NCBI GenBank assembly: GCA_964471215.1
Contig: CAYYFC010000011.1
Coordinates: 1-43,279, forward strand
Source of the DNA: Archaeoglobus_B sp964471215
GTDB taxonomy: Archaea > Halobacteriota > Archaeoglobi > Archaeoglobales > Archaeoglobaceae
Direction of reading: 5' to 3'
DNA length: 43,279 nt
A program made the translations under genes and the position numbers. The notes beneath the pieces were generated by a model that had not been told where the DNA came from, did not search any database, and worked only from the letters and a program-made list of their open reading frames with translations. Each line of letters starts with the position of its first letter. The stretch's first letter is position 1. This document shows positions 32,115 to 40,987 of the stretch, one piece after another.

Positions 32115-33719
32115 TTACTCACCTCCAACAAACGATGGTAATGAAAAGAACCAGTTTATAGCTGGGGGAACTACTGCCATTAATAAACCGGAAACTATAG
32201 ATAAAATACTTCCATAATAATAAATCAAATAATTTGCACCACCCTTAACCACTTTTGATGCAATCGTATTTACAAATATTAAGATCAAAATCATTGCTAG
32301 ACTGTATTTGTTTAATAAATCGATTGGAATTTCTCCAAAGAGATTTATATTTAATCCACTTATGGGAACTCTGTACAGCACATTTGGGCTCTCTAAAGTT
32401 CCGAGTTGTGCTACAAACATCATAGACATCAATGTTTTAAACTTTGTAATTATCTGTGTAATGAATAGTATAAGCCCAACCATAGCTGTATGGAGAGGGA
32501 TTAAAAGATTAACAAATCCACTCGATATCAGTTCTCTTTTTAGCCTTAATAAAACCATTTCTAAGTTCGATGAGCTAACTATTTCACCAATGGCATCAGC
32601 GTCTCCACCCATATCCGTTGCATCTACGAATATACTTGTAAGCTTGTAAATGAGATAGCTACCGCTTTCTCCAACAAACTTTTCCCAACATAGCTTTGGA
32701 TTTAAACCAAGAGATAACCTTCTGTGAAGTTGTAAAACGAGATCCTTTAATTCCCCCAGATTCCTTTGATCTATTTTACTCAAAGCCTTAGCTATGGATA
32801 CGCCTGTTCCAGATATTATTACTCCAAGGCTTCTAATAAAACCCGTAAAGGCCTCATCTCTTTTATTTATCTTTTTATCGTCAATCTTACCAATTATACC
32901 GAGCGGTAAAATTATGAGTCCAAAGATGACCAATCCTAACCCTTTTGGACCTAAATTCAAGTCTAAAGCTATTGGTATTATTGTTAAAAATATAAGACTT
33001 GCAAGTGCTATAGGAAGTAAGATTGGTGATAGTTTTGATATTAATCTCTGCTCCTTTGACTTTATACTTAAATTATGCGTCTTTGGATCCTTCGGTGCAG
33101 ACTTAAAGAGCATAAAAACACCAAACATTGAGGATACAAAACTTGCTAACGCTGCCATAAAAAATGTCAAAAAAGGATCCTCGCTCTTGTATATCATTGC
33201 TGCAAGTATGATCACCACAGATATTAATGTAACAGAAACTAGGATTGACGTATACGCATCCGCCCACTTTCTTAAACTTTCAAGACACCTCATGTACTCA
33301 TCCTTCCTTACGGTCTTAAAAACGGTCCATTCATTCTTTAAAACTTCTCTATCTGGCTCTCCAGTTGAAATTGCATTTGCCAGTCTATTAAATAGTCTTT
33401 TCACTTTTTCATTCCTTATCTTCCTAGCAATAACTTTACAGGCTGTAGCATAGTCATAATGCCAGTTTTTTGTTAAATTTAAAACCTTCTTAAAATATTT
33501 ACTCGAGAAATATTCTTTTTTTTCAGATACCATTTCAAATAGCTTGTCTCTACTTAAATGGGCGGTAGAGATAGATGTCATGTATGTCAATACAAATAGT
33601 AAATCATTATCTATATACAACTCCTCTTTTATCGTTTTTAGTTTCTCAATTAATTTTTCAAGGAAATTGAATTTAAAATTCAATGACAATTTGATTGTAT
33701 TTGTGAAACCCACGTTCAT
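32115..33719 (-). CDS. arlJ: Archaellum membrane platform protein ArlJ (FlaJ)
   Basis: ArlJ is the polytopic core membrane protein of the archaellum, related to type II/IV system PilC/GspF, and works with the ATPase ArlI. The sequence has two sets of hydrophobic segments (near LVSVTLISVVIILAAMIYK, LGLVIFGLIILPLGIIG, and three at the C-terminus) separated by large basic cytoplasmic domains. I choose ATG 33719, with GGTGAT upstream and a start just after the arlI stop; the frame to 33815 would overlap arlI. Length is about 534 aa. Confidence 0.92.
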   Translation of the reverse strand: MNVGFTNTIKLSLNFKFNFLEKLIEKLKTIKEELYIDNDLLFVLTYMTSISTAHLSRDKLFEMVSEKKEYFSSKYFKKVLNLTKNWHYDYATACKVIARKIRNEKVKRLFNRLANAISTGEPDREVLKNEWTVFKTVRKDEYMRCLESLRKWADAYTSILVSVTLISVVIILAAMIYKSEDPFLTFFMAALASFVSSMFGVFMLFKSAPKDPKTHNLSIKSKEQRLISKLSPILLPIALASLIFLTIIPIALDLNLGPKGLGLVIFGLIILPLGIIGKIDDKKINKRDEAFTGFIRSLGVIISGTGVSIAKALSKIDQRNLGELKDLVLQLHRRLSLGLNPKLCWEKFVGESGSYLIYKLTSIFVDATDMGGDADAIGEIVSSSNLEMVLLRLKRELISSGFVNLLIPLHTAMVGLILFITQIITKFKTLMSMMFVAQLGTLESPNVLYRVPISGLNINLFGEIPIDLLNKYSLAMILILIFVNTIASKVVKGGANYLIYYYGSILSIVSGLLMAVVPPAINWFFSLPSFVGGE

Positions 33720-33729
33720 CTCAATCACC

Positions 33730-35577
33730 TTAAATTGTAATTCTAAGTAGACCGCTCTTTTGAATTTTTGAAATGGCTTTGAATAATTCATAAAAATCTG
33801 TAATATTCTGCTCATGCAATTTTTTCAGAATTTTAGCCCTTTTTTCAATCTCTTTATATATTATCTTTCTCTTATTCGATGGAATTCCAAAACGGGTTGC
33901 AATTTTATGCTCCAAAAGGTAGGAGCTACCATAACCTGTAAATATATGAGTATCTGTTGCCGGATTCCAGGAAAAAACTTCAATGTATGACACTCCACCC
34001 TTTTGTGGATTATAACCAACTATTTCATTAACACTTAAAACCCTTCTTACAAGCTTTCCATCAGCTCTTCTAACGCTGCTTGTAATTACAACGAAATTTA
34101 AATTGTCTATAAATGTTTTTGGGACGCTTATCGGTGGTGATGTCAACCTCTGAATTAACTTTTCAACAGTAGCAGCATGAAATGTTGCCATAACTGGATG
34201 ACCTGTTTGCATAGCCTGAAATGCAATATTACCTTCAATACCTCTTATCTCACCGACAAGAATGTAATTGGGTCTCTGCCTTAGGGCAGCTTTTAACAAA
34301 TCAAACATTGTAACCTCTGAACCGCTACCCTCCCCGATGCTCCCCCTCTTTGTGCTTCCTCTCGTGACTTCCCTAGTCCAGTTTTTGTGTGGAACTTGTA
34401 ATTCCGGAGTATCTTCAATTGATATAACCTTGGCTTCTGGTCTTATGAATGTCGTTATAGCGTTTAGGAATGTTGTCTTACCACTCGCGGTTTCACCGCA
34501 TATAAAACCACTCATACCTTCAGAAATTAAAAGCCAGAGATATCCTGCAATCATATAATCTAATGTTCCAAATTCGATAAGCTGTAGAACACTAAAGGGT
34601 TTCTCACTGAACTTTCTAATCGTGAAGTTACTACCGTTTTTACTTATATCGCTACCATAAACGATATTTATTCTTGAACCATCCGGAAGTGTAGCATCTA
34701 CAATTGGATCCTTATACGTAACGGGTTTTCCGATTCTTTCTGCGAGTTTAATTATAAATCTATTAAGCGATTCTTCGTCTTTAAATTCAATTACGCTCTT
34801 TAAACCCTTGAATATCTTATGTTCTATAAAAATAGGTCCCAAACCGCTGCATGATATGTCTTCAATGTACTTATCCCTGATATAAGGTTCCAGTATTCCC
34901 AATCCAACCTTATCTCTTATCAAAGCATATTCTAAAGCTTTATACTGCTGTTTTGTAACGTACACCTTTCCATTTCCGTTTCTCCTATTGAAGAACAAAA
35001 TTTTTGAGAAAATACCGGCTTTTTTTCCATTACCTTGTAACTCATCCTCACTCACGATTTCGCAAATCTCCTTCAAGGCCTCTCTGAGGATTTTCCTTTT
35101 TTCTTCATCATCTTCTAAATCAAATTCGACGTCAGCCATATATTCGACCAACTTTTCTTCCACCTTTTTTAGAAGTTCATCCACACCCGTAAGAAGTGTT
35201 GGCTCAATTGGAATGTAGTAGTTCCTTACATCGTTCTTATCAGGATATATATGGATGTATATTTGCTCATCTGCTGGATAAATCAAGTTGGGATTTTCTA
35301 TCTCATCATGCATTTTCCTATTAAGTTTAGGATAAAATTTTGGAATTCCAATTTTATCGAGGGGAAGGATATGGAGGTATTCAAGCAAATGAAGGTTTTT
35401 CTCAACTTCCTTTTTCATTTCCTTTGGTAGTATTCTGTATATGCCACAACTCCTTAAATTGATAGTATCATGTACTTCTTCTATTTTCTTAGGTTTAAAC
35501 GGAAGATTTGCTACAATTCCCTGTTTTAGCTCTTTAGGTTTTAGCGTCTCCTCTAACCTCTGTACGGCTAATGCCAT
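33730..35577 (-). CDS. arlI: Archaellum motor ATPase ArlI (FlaI)
   Basis: ArlI is the hexameric ATPase that drives archaellum assembly and rotation. The Walker A motif GETASGKTTFLNAI is near residue 364, Walker B is in YILVGEIRGIEG near 446, and the His box MATFHAATVEKLIQR follows. At 615 aa it has the usual long N-terminal domain. The gene starts with GGGGGAAGG upstream of the ATG. A 75-bp AT-rich gap separates it from arlH, with a possible internal promoter (AAAACTATATGATAAC). Confidence 0.95.
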   Translation of the reverse strand: MALAVQRLEETLKPKELKQGIVANLPFKPKKIEEVHDTINLRSCGIYRILPKEMKKEVEKNLHLLEYLHILPLDKIGIPKFYPKLNRKMHDEIENPNLIYPADEQIYIHIYPDKNDVRNYYIPIEPTLLTGVDELLKKVEEKLVEYMADVEFDLEDDEEKRKILREALKEICEIVSEDELQGNGKKAGIFSKILFFNRRNGNGKVYVTKQQYKALEYALIRDKVGLGILEPYIRDKYIEDISCSGLGPIFIEHKIFKGLKSVIEFKDEESLNRFIIKLAERIGKPVTYKDPIVDATLPDGSRINIVYGSDISKNGSNFTIRKFSEKPFSVLQLIEFGTLDYMIAGYLWLLISEGMSGFICGETASGKTTFLNAITTFIRPEAKVISIEDTPELQVPHKNWTREVTRGSTKRGSIGEGSGSEVTMFDLLKAALRQRPNYILVGEIRGIEGNIAFQAMQTGHPVMATFHAATVEKLIQRLTSPPISVPKTFIDNLNFVVITSSVRRADGKLVRRVLSVNEIVGYNPQKGGVSYIEVFSWNPATDTHIFTGYGSSYLLEHKIATRFGIPSNKRKIIYKEIEKRAKILKKLHEQNITDFYELFKAISKIQKSGLLRITI

Positions 35578-35652
35578 ACCCTTCCCCCAATCATTCTCAT
35601 TATTATACTTATACTAATAGTTATCATATAGTTTTTGAAGATAAACTTTTCG

Positions 35653-36384
35653 TTAGGCTTGGGCGGATTGTATTGGAATTATTTTTAATCCAAAGCCTGG
35701 AACAACTTCAAAGCTCACGATATTTCCTGTTGTCTTTTTAGCCCCCCTAATTTTTGCTACTTCAAGAATACAAACATATCTATCCCCTACTTGTTCTTTT
35801 CTTAGGAAAAGATGACAGTCGCATGCCGAACGGACTCTTACGAGTGTGTCCTCCTTAAATGCATGCTGATGTAGTGTTATAAATATAGTTTTACCCTTAT
35901 CACATAAATTCTTTAGCTTTGTAAGAAATTCTAGGATATCGTCTTCTGTTGAATATATTGTGAACATTGTAAGGGAATCTATAAATATTACATTTTCTTT
36001 TATAAATTTTATATGATCGGCTAATAAATGTAATATCCTCTTCATCTGCTCGACATTCCACTCCACCCCCTCTAAATGTATTGGAAAGATTCTTAAGTAC
36101 CCCCAAGCGTAAAAATCTGATACATCCAAACTTAAAGACTCCATCTGAGCTAACAGACTTTTCGTCGTGTTTTCTGTCGTATAGTAGGCAATTCTGTATC
36201 CCTGCAATAATCCACCATATGTAAATTGCTGGCACAAAGCACTTTTTCCCGTATCGTTTTCGCCCTCTATTAATGTAAGAGAACCTAGAGGTATTCCTCC
36301 TCCTAATCTTCTATCTATCTCTCCATTTCCACTTGAAATTATATTGCTTTTTTCCCTCTCAATTTCTTCAAGACCTATATCCAA
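35653..36384 (-). CDS. arlH: Archaellum protein ArlH (FlaH)
   Basis: ArlH is a KaiC/RecA-like ATP-binding protein that forms a ring with ArlI and regulates it. The Walker A motif GENDTGKSALCQQF is near residue 40 and Walker B is in NVIFIDSLTMFTIYS near 136. The 243-aa length fits. It starts with a TTG after GGGGGTGAT. It lies in the conserved order arlF-arlG-arlH-arlI-arlJ. Confidence 0.94.
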   Translation of the reverse strand: MDIGLEEIEREKSNIISSGNGEIDRRLGGGIPLGSLTLIEGENDTGKSALCQQFTYGGLLQGYRIAYYTTENTTKSLLAQMESLSLDVSDFYAWGYLRIFPIHLEGVEWNVEQMKRILHLLADHIKFIKENVIFIDSLTMFTIYSTEDDILEFLTKLKNLCDKGKTIFITLHQHAFKEDTLVRVRSACDCHLFLRKEQVGDRYVCILEVAKIRGAKKTTGNIVSFEVVPGFGLKIIPIQSAQA

Positions 36385-36395
36385 ACTATCACCCC

Positions 36396-36881
36396 CTAAC
36401 CAACATAAAACTCTTTACTATTACAAACTCCATTTGGTGTACAAATGACCAGAACATAAGTTCCGTTTGGAAGATTGTTATCAAGCAAGACTTCAGCTCT
36501 CATGGTTTCGTGTGGATCGAATATACCGGGATTTGTGATCTCCTCTACTAAGCGCATATCCACTCCTATAATTGTGGGATAATACGTCTCAATGTAACCG
36601 CTGGCATTTCCATAGATGAAGACGTCAAAATAGGATAAGTTGCTAAACCTAACCTCTCCGTTATTTTTAACATCTGCAACGACCTCTTTTAAGGTATTAT
36701 TATATACTATTTTTATTATACTAATTTTTGTATTTATAATTTCTATTGATCTATGAATATCTTTTTTATATTCCATTGTGCTTAACTCGGCTAGGAAATA
36801 ATTGTTCGATATAAACATACCTGTTACGGCAATTATCAGAGTTATTGAAATTATAGCTGCAATAATTGTTTCAAAACCCAT
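36396..36881 (-). CDS. arlG: Archaellum stator protein ArlG (FlaG)
   Basis: ArlG forms, with ArlF, the outer stator complex of the archaellum. It has an N-terminal membrane helix (TIIAAIISITLIIAVTGMFI, residues 5-24) and an external immunoglobulin-like domain. The helix resembles archaellin N-termini, but no class III signal cleavage site is present. At 161 aa it is typical. GAGGTGAGA precedes the ATG. Confidence 0.88.
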   Translation of the reverse strand: MGFETIIAAIISITLIIAVTGMFISNNYFLAELSTMEYKKDIHRSIEIINTKISIIKIVYNNTLKEVVADVKNNGEVRFSNLSYFDVFIYGNASGYIETYYPTIIGVDMRLVEEITNPGIFDPHETMRAEVLLDNNLPNGTYVLVICTPNGVCNSKEFYVG

Positions 36882-36887
36882 AAAATC

Positions 36888-37352
36888 TCACCTCGAAAAG
36901 ATTTCACTTGTTTTAACACCATTATACAAAACAAATGTCAGAATATATTCACCTGAATCCAACGATACGTTGATAGATACTTTAAGGGTTTCTCCGTATT
37001 CCCAATAGTCATCGCCATCTCCATTCTCTATATTATAACTAATCCTCGAATCTGAAAACGTCATGTGATAGGATTGATTTGAAGACACTATAAAAACATC
37101 ACTTAAATTTAGCATTGAAGCTGAGATTCGATTATATCCTATGTTCTTAGCCCAAAACGTTACATTACTACTGTTAACCTTGATGAATATAACTCTGATG
37201 TCAGTTCCAATTCTATTACTAAGCTTATTTGTGATGGATGCATACGTGTCCGAAAGATCGTAAATTGCTGGAAGCATTGAGGCAATGAAAATCGAAACCG
37301 CAACAACAGTTGCTATCACGAGGAGTGCCGTTACTATTACCTCCTTTGACAT
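36888..37352 (-). CDS. arlF: Archaellum stator protein ArlF (FlaF)
   Basis: ArlF anchors the motor to the S-layer with ArlG. The 154-aa protein has an N-terminal hydrophobic helix (VTALLVIATVVAVSIFIASM, residues 7-26) followed by a beta-rich extracellular domain (SSNVTFWAKNIGYNRISAS). The start has GGTGAT upstream. Sequence conservation in this family is low, so the assignment relies on length, topology and gene order. Confidence 0.87.
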   Translation of the reverse strand: MSKEVIVTALLVIATVVAVSIFIASMLPAIYDLSDTYASITNKLSNRIGTDIRVIFIKVNSSNVTFWAKNIGYNRISASMLNLSDVFIVSSNQSYHMTFSDSRISYNIENGDGDDYWEYGETLKVSINVSLDSGEYILTFVLYNGVKTSEIFSR

Positions 37353-37359
37353 AGAGTTA

Positions 37360-38085
37360 TCACCTTAATTTCTTCTCAAGAATCAATGAGAGTAACTTTG
37401 AATCCATACTGGTATCATTTGGATTTGTTATTTTATATAATTTATATAAATCTAATATTAAATCTTCTAAACTACTATTAACACCCACTACATCTACAAT
37501 ATCTATTATTTTAACAATGAATTCCTTAAACTTGGGAGAAATATAGCCAGCAGACATAAAAACATCTATGATTTCTTTTAATGTAGCAGAATCAAATTTT
37601 TTAAGCATATTTTTTATCCATCCTATAAGGTTGCAGAGTGTTACTATATCAAGCTTTTCAAAAGTTTCAATATCACTTTTAATCTTTTCAAATTCCATTA
37701 AATCTTCTACCTTTTTCATTAATTCCTCCTGTTCTTTCTTTTCATAAAGAGTTTCATTAATGCTTTCCTTATTCTCCCTCTTAACTTCTTTCTCTTTTTC
37801 TTCTTTATCTTCACGAACTTTGCTTTCAGATTTTAAAGAAGGACTCGGAACTACTTGGACAAGTTGAGGTTGTAAGGGTTTATTCACGACTTTGGCGAGG
37901 TTTTGTAAGCTTTGAAAAGGATTTTCAAGATTATTTAACGTTTCTCTAATATCCATTAAAAGACGTTTTATCGAACCTTTAAGTGCATTAATCTCATCTT
38001 CAAGTTTTTTTAATCTATCCTCAAGAGTTTCATCGTCTATACTAGCTACTAATTCGTCTATTGCCTTTTGATCCAAGTTTCCCAT
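37360..38085 (-). CDS. Archaellum cytosolic protein ArlC/D/E-type (FlaC/D/E)
   Basis: The euryarchaeal ArlC/D/E proteins form the cytoplasmic ring that receives the chemotaxis signal through CheF. The 241-aa protein has an N-terminal coiled coil (LEDRLKKLEDEINALKGSI), a charged linker with lysine/glutamate repeats and a C-terminal FlaD/E-type helical domain (LDIVTLCNLIGWIKNMLKKF; FMSAGYISPKFKEFIVKII). A single gene here appears to combine roles that are separate genes in some euryarchaea. GGAGGTG precedes the ATG. Confidence 0.85.
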   Translation of the reverse strand: MGNLDQKAIDELVASIDDETLEDRLKKLEDEINALKGSIKRLLMDIRETLNNLENPFQSLQNLAKVVNKPLQPQLVQVVPSPSLKSESKVREDKEEKEKEVKRENKESINETLYEKKEQEELMKKVEDLMEFEKIKSDIETFEKLDIVTLCNLIGWIKNMLKKFDSATLKEIIDVFMSAGYISPKFKEFIVKIIDIVDVVGVNSSLEDLILDLYKLYKITNPNDTSMDSKLLSLILEKKLR

Positions 38086-38122
38086 TTAAACACCTCCTAA
38101 AAAATAATAAAAAAAATTTGAG

Positions 38123-38722
38123 TTAATACAGTCTCATTACTTCGTCAATATTTGGTGGAACAGTCCTCTTTATTGGGAGAACTGCACCACCTGGTGGTTT
38201 TATTTCAAGTTGGAATTCATCGTTTGGTCCTGGTAATGTGTCAATGTAAGTTACGGTGAACGTGTTATTGGTGGCATCCCATGAATTCTCATCTACCAAT
38301 GGTACTGTTATCTCAAACTTTTCATATGGTTCGATAAGGTTATCACCATCTCCAGTTATTTCTGTATACGTAAAACTCATACTGGCATTGTAATCATCCT
38401 CATCCGTGTACGTTATGATAGTCTTATTTAGATCTACAGGTGAAGCTCCAGCAGTACACTGGAGAGTAAATGTTATCTTAATCAATTTATTTATCGTTGT
38501 ATTACCGTATCCGATAACATCACCAGCCAATTCAATTGACTGTGCTGCTTTCTGAACGCCGGTATGGACAACTTCCTGACTCTTTTGAGTTGTGAAGAAT
38601 CCTGCATTTAATACAACATAGCTGAATACCGCTGCAACAACAACGAACGCTATTAGGACTATTGCAGCCTCAAGTCCTGTGAATCCCCTCCTGTCTTTTA
38701 ACATTTTATACCTTCCCAACAT
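38123..38722 (-). CDS. arlB: Archaellin ArlB (FlaB)
   Basis: The filament subunit. A class III signal ends in DRRG followed by FTGLEAAIVLIAFVVVAAVF, the hydrophobic assembly helix; ArlK would cut after the glycine. The mature protein of about 186 aa is threonine-rich and acidic (TITYTDEDDYNASMSFTYTE), with several N-x-T/S sites for N-glycosylation. Possible starts are ATG 38722 (13-residue leader, GGTGAT 4 nt upstream), ATG 38704 (7-residue leader, GGAAGG upstream) and GTG 38734. I prefer 38722, because it fits the predicted transcription start. It is the only archaellin gene in the window. Confidence 0.94.
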   Translation of the reverse strand: MLGRYKMLKDRRGFTGLEAAIVLIAFVVVAAVFSYVVLNAGFFTTQKSQEVVHTGVQKAAQSIELAGDVIGYGNTTINKLIKITFTLQCTAGASPVDLNKTIITYTDEDDYNASMSFTYTEITGDGDNLIEPYEKFEITVPLVDENSWDATNNTFTVTYIDTLPGPNDEFQLEIKPPGGAVLPIKRTVPPNIDEVMRLY

Positions 38723-38762
38723 ACATATCACCACTAGGTCATTACTATGATTAGAATGAGAA

Positions 38763-38771
38763 TATATAAAA
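38763..38771 (-). promoter_or_regulatory. arlB promoter TATA box
   Basis: On the minus strand TTTTATATA lies about 45 nt upstream of the arlB start codon, preceded by a purine-rich BRE-like GAAAAAA. It predicts transcription start near 38740 and a leader of roughly 18-20 nt. It should drive the whole archaellum operon. Confidence 0.6.
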
Positions 38772-38785
38772 TTTTTTCTAATATT

Positions 38786-38824
38786 TGTAATTACTTTTTT
38801 AAAAGTGTAATTACTTTTTTTTAA
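38786..38824 (-). promoter_or_regulatory. Paired direct repeats upstream of arlB promoter
   Basis: On the plus strand the sequence TGTAATTACTTTTTT occurs at 38786-38800 and again at 38806-38820, exactly 20 bp apart, directly upstream of the BRE/TATA of arlB. Two copies spaced by about two helical turns on one face are typical of a dimeric activator site. The candidate binder is the wHTH protein at 20236 or the ribbon-helix-helix protein at 39830. Confidence 0.5.
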
Positions 38825-38842
38825 GTTAAGGTTATGTTGCCG

Positions 38843-39860
38843 TTATATTTTAGATGGAATTTCATAGAATTTTATAAATTTTTGTGCTAAAACGTACGCA
38901 GATGTGCAATGAACATCTAATCCTAACTCCTTACAAATTTGCTTAGCAATTCTACTTGTATTTGCTGGATTAACTAAAAATACTTTAAATCCTCTCTTTA
39001 GTGCCATTGTAATTCCATAATCTAATAACTCTCGTTTTGCGAACTTAGAAATTTTACGATTGGCTTTAGGATTGTTTGTGAACTGTCTCTTCTTAATTCT
39101 ATCAAGATCTTCGAATAAAACTATTCCAACGTTGTGATAATAAGCGTAATTCAACAATTCAGCTAAAGCTTTCAACCTAATATCCTTAGCCTTATTTCTT
39201 AGGAAACCATGTGACGTTACTTCTGGAAAGTGTCTAGTCTTAACATCCCTAATCTTACCATTTCTGTCAACCATTATCATGTTGATTCTATCGGAGTTAA
39301 AATCGAATGATGCAATTAGTCTACCACAAGTAACTCCATATCTAACATAATCAAATGGGATACTAAGATGTAAATAGATTTTACCGTTCCTAAACGCAAC
39401 TTTAACGGTATACTTCTCAGTTATGATAAATCTTTCTCCAAAGTTGTGTTTGAACTTTAACCATTCTCCCGAAAAAAGGATCTCTAATCCTAACGGTTTC
39501 ATAATCAATCTTAACATTTCTATTCCCTTGCTCATTAGATTTGGCGTAGCTAATTAAGAACTTTGATTTGACGTGAATGTATCTCGGATTGCTTTCATTA
39601 ATTTCGCATCCCTCTATTAACATCTTAGCGAAATCCCAGGCTGAAACAGCATACCACCAGTTGTTCAAGATTTTACGCAATTCTTTAACTCCTTCCAACT
39701 TCTTAACATCGTCCAATTGCAATCTTATCGCCTTATTCACAGCTTCCTTGAATCTATGGCAAAGTAGATTAAGTCTAAGATAATCTTCCTGTGTTTCTGG
39801 AATCAATAAACCGTGAATTGTTGTGAACTCTACTCCTGTTTCTCGTACTTGCTTAGCCAT
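38843..39860 (-). pseudogene. TnpB-family nuclease gene, frameshifted
   Basis: Two overlapping frames together encode a TnpB-like protein. The first (39860-39417) starts MAKQVRETGVEF. The second carries the RuvC motifs, numbered from its ATG at 39535: D78 (IASFDFNSD), E142 (VLFEDLDR) and D207 (LGLDVHCTSAY). The zinc-finger cysteines of usual TnpB are absent, as in a known archaeal subgroup with a DxHxxSAY third motif. The frames join at the T6 run CCTTTTTTCGG (39473-39478): one T too many breaks the frame, so a single-base slip, a sequencing error or programmed +1 shifting are all possible. It follows an RHH gene with 31 bp overlap and ends about 120 bp upstream of the arlB start. No right end or guide scaffold is seen at its 3' end. 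Confidence 0.8.
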
Positions 39861-39982
39861 AGCTCTATCGCCTCCTCAATTACTTTACCTAAAATCCCCT
39901 TCTTAGAACCGTAAATGTCAATAATCACTTTTCTTAATCTTTTCTCCAATTTATCATCTATCTTGACCGTAATTACACCCAT
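39830..39982 (-). CDS. Ribbon-helix-helix protein
   Basis: A 50-aa protein starting MGVITVKIDDKLEKRLRKV and continuing with a helix-turn-helix-like pair of helices (KVIEEAIELWLSKYEKQE). The N-terminal beta strand with alternating residues and the two helices are typical of CopG/Arc-type ribbon-helix-helix DNA-binding proteins. Its 3' end overlaps the TnpB-family gene, so the two form an operon. The region upstream contains a TATA element (TTTATATC, minus strand) about 30 nt before the ATG. It may repress this promoter and the divergent RNA gene at 40030. Confidence 0.75.
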   Translation of the reverse strand: MGVITVKIDDKLEKRLRKVIIDIYGSKKGILGKVIEEAIELWLSKYEKQE

Positions 39983-39998
39983 ACTTATTCACCGAAAG

Positions 39999-40021
39999 TA
40001 TTAAATACTTAATGATATAAA
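39999..40021. promoter_or_regulatory. Bidirectional promoter between RHH gene and RNA A
   Basis: On the plus strand CGAAAG (BRE-like) and TATTAAATA (39999-40007) place transcription start at about 40028-40030, exactly where the sequence shared with RNA B begins. On the minus strand TTTATATC (40013-40020) serves the RHH gene, with predicted start near 39991. The two promoters interleave in about 45 bp, so the transcripts probably share control. Confidence 0.5.
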
Positions 40022-40029
40022 TACATTTC

Positions 40030-40207
40030 GGAGATGAGTTCAACCGCTGTGAAATCGATGAGCTAAGCGAGGTGGAGCGGTTGAACAAACCCGATGGAGA
40101 TTCGATGAATCCGTCAAAAGGCGGAGTAAGTCGGGTCTCCATCGCAAATGGGGAATGAAGGTTGGTGTGTATTTTAGGATAAATTTGCACATCTACCAGA
40201 CCCCAAA
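40030..40207 (+). ncRNA. Pseudoknotted structured RNA, copy A
   Basis: A 178-nt element repeated in inverted orientation at 41554-41736. Stem P1 is GTTCAACCGCT/AGCGGTTGAAC (40038-40048, 40076-40086). CCCGA (40090-40094) pairs with TCGGG (40131-40135), while TGGAGA (40095-40100) pairs with TCTCCA (40136-40141), an interleaved order that makes a pseudoknot. A small hairpin CCGTC/GGCGG (40111-40124) sits inside. The last 61 nt are identical to copy B. Copy B replaces the pairs by CCCAG/CTGGG and others that still pair. Wobble pairs fit the plus strand for A. I infer a functional RNA; it could be a guide-RNA scaffold for the TnpB-family protein or an unrelated RNA. Confidence 0.65.
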
Positions 40208-40303
40208 CCCTTTAGCGATCTTTTTAGCATATATATATATAGTATACTTAGAATATTTTACATGGAATGAAGCAAACTGAATAATCTCACAAAGAGTATT
40301 TGT

Positions 40304-40987
40304 TTAGCAAAAATAAAGACGGATTAGTATTATCATTAAATCACCCAGGATTACAGCTAAAACAAAACCAAACGTTATAAAAGTTATGAAGGGTAAAACT
40401 GGAGTAATCCAAACATATTCTATACCAATTCTTCTTAAATCATCTAAGATTTTATCATTCGGTTCCACTCCCCTCAGGCTATGAACGACTCTTCCATTTT
40501 TAACGTACTCGAGCAGATTGTGAAATCTTGGAATTTTTCCTATTTTAACTCTATAGCCTAAAAACATGAGCAATCCAAAGTTACCCTTAATTGCATTTCT
40601 AACGAAATTCATCAGTACAAGAAAGACAATTGGTATAGCTGAATCTACGAGGACACTTAGCGTAAATATCTGTCCAGGAACTGTAAAATCAAAAATCTTT
40701 GGATATATGGGAAACATAACGGCCAAACAGATTAAGGCCTTACAATCCGCACCTCCGAAGCCAAAGAGATAGTACATAGCATTTGCTATGGCAAATACTA
40801 CTAAAAATTGAATAATGGCGGATAATACATCGAATTTATGAATAGCGTATTGAATCACATTTAGAATTAATGCAATTAAAATCATTATAATCCAGATTTT
40901 ATTGGAGATCTCTCTTGTTCTTAGATCATCCAGACTTGCTTTCACCAATATGACAAGAGTTACTATGACCTTGATCAGATCCAACAT
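40304..40987 (-). CDS. arlK: Prearchaellin peptidase ArlK (FlaK)
   Basis: ArlK is the membrane aspartic peptidase that removes the class III signal from archaellins before assembly. The two catalytic aspartates of the A24 family are in KASLDDLRTREISNK near residue 20 and GFGGADCKAL near residue 78 (GxGxAD). Several hydrophobic segments span the membrane (IIMILIALILNVIQYAI; AIIQFLVVFAIANAMYYLF). Length is 227 aa. It lies apart from the main archaellum operon and is bracketed by the two inverted RNA elements. Confidence 0.9.
   Translation of the reverse strand: MLDLIKVIVTLVILVKASLDDLRTREISNKIWIIMILIALILNVIQYAIHKFDVLSAIIQFLVVFAIANAMYYLFGFGGADCKALICLAVMFPIYPKIFDFTVPGQIFTLSVLVDSAIPIVFLVLMNFVRNAIKGNFGLLMFLGYRVKIGKIPRFHNLLEYVKNGRVVHSLRGVEPNDKILDDLRRIGIEYVWITPVLPFITFITFGFVLAVILGDLMIILIRLYFC

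Noticed and set aside
40030..40207. RNA A as a box C/D or H/ACA guide RNA.
   Set aside because: No properly placed C/D boxes or ACA trinucleotide after a hairpin; the interleaved helices do not fit either class.
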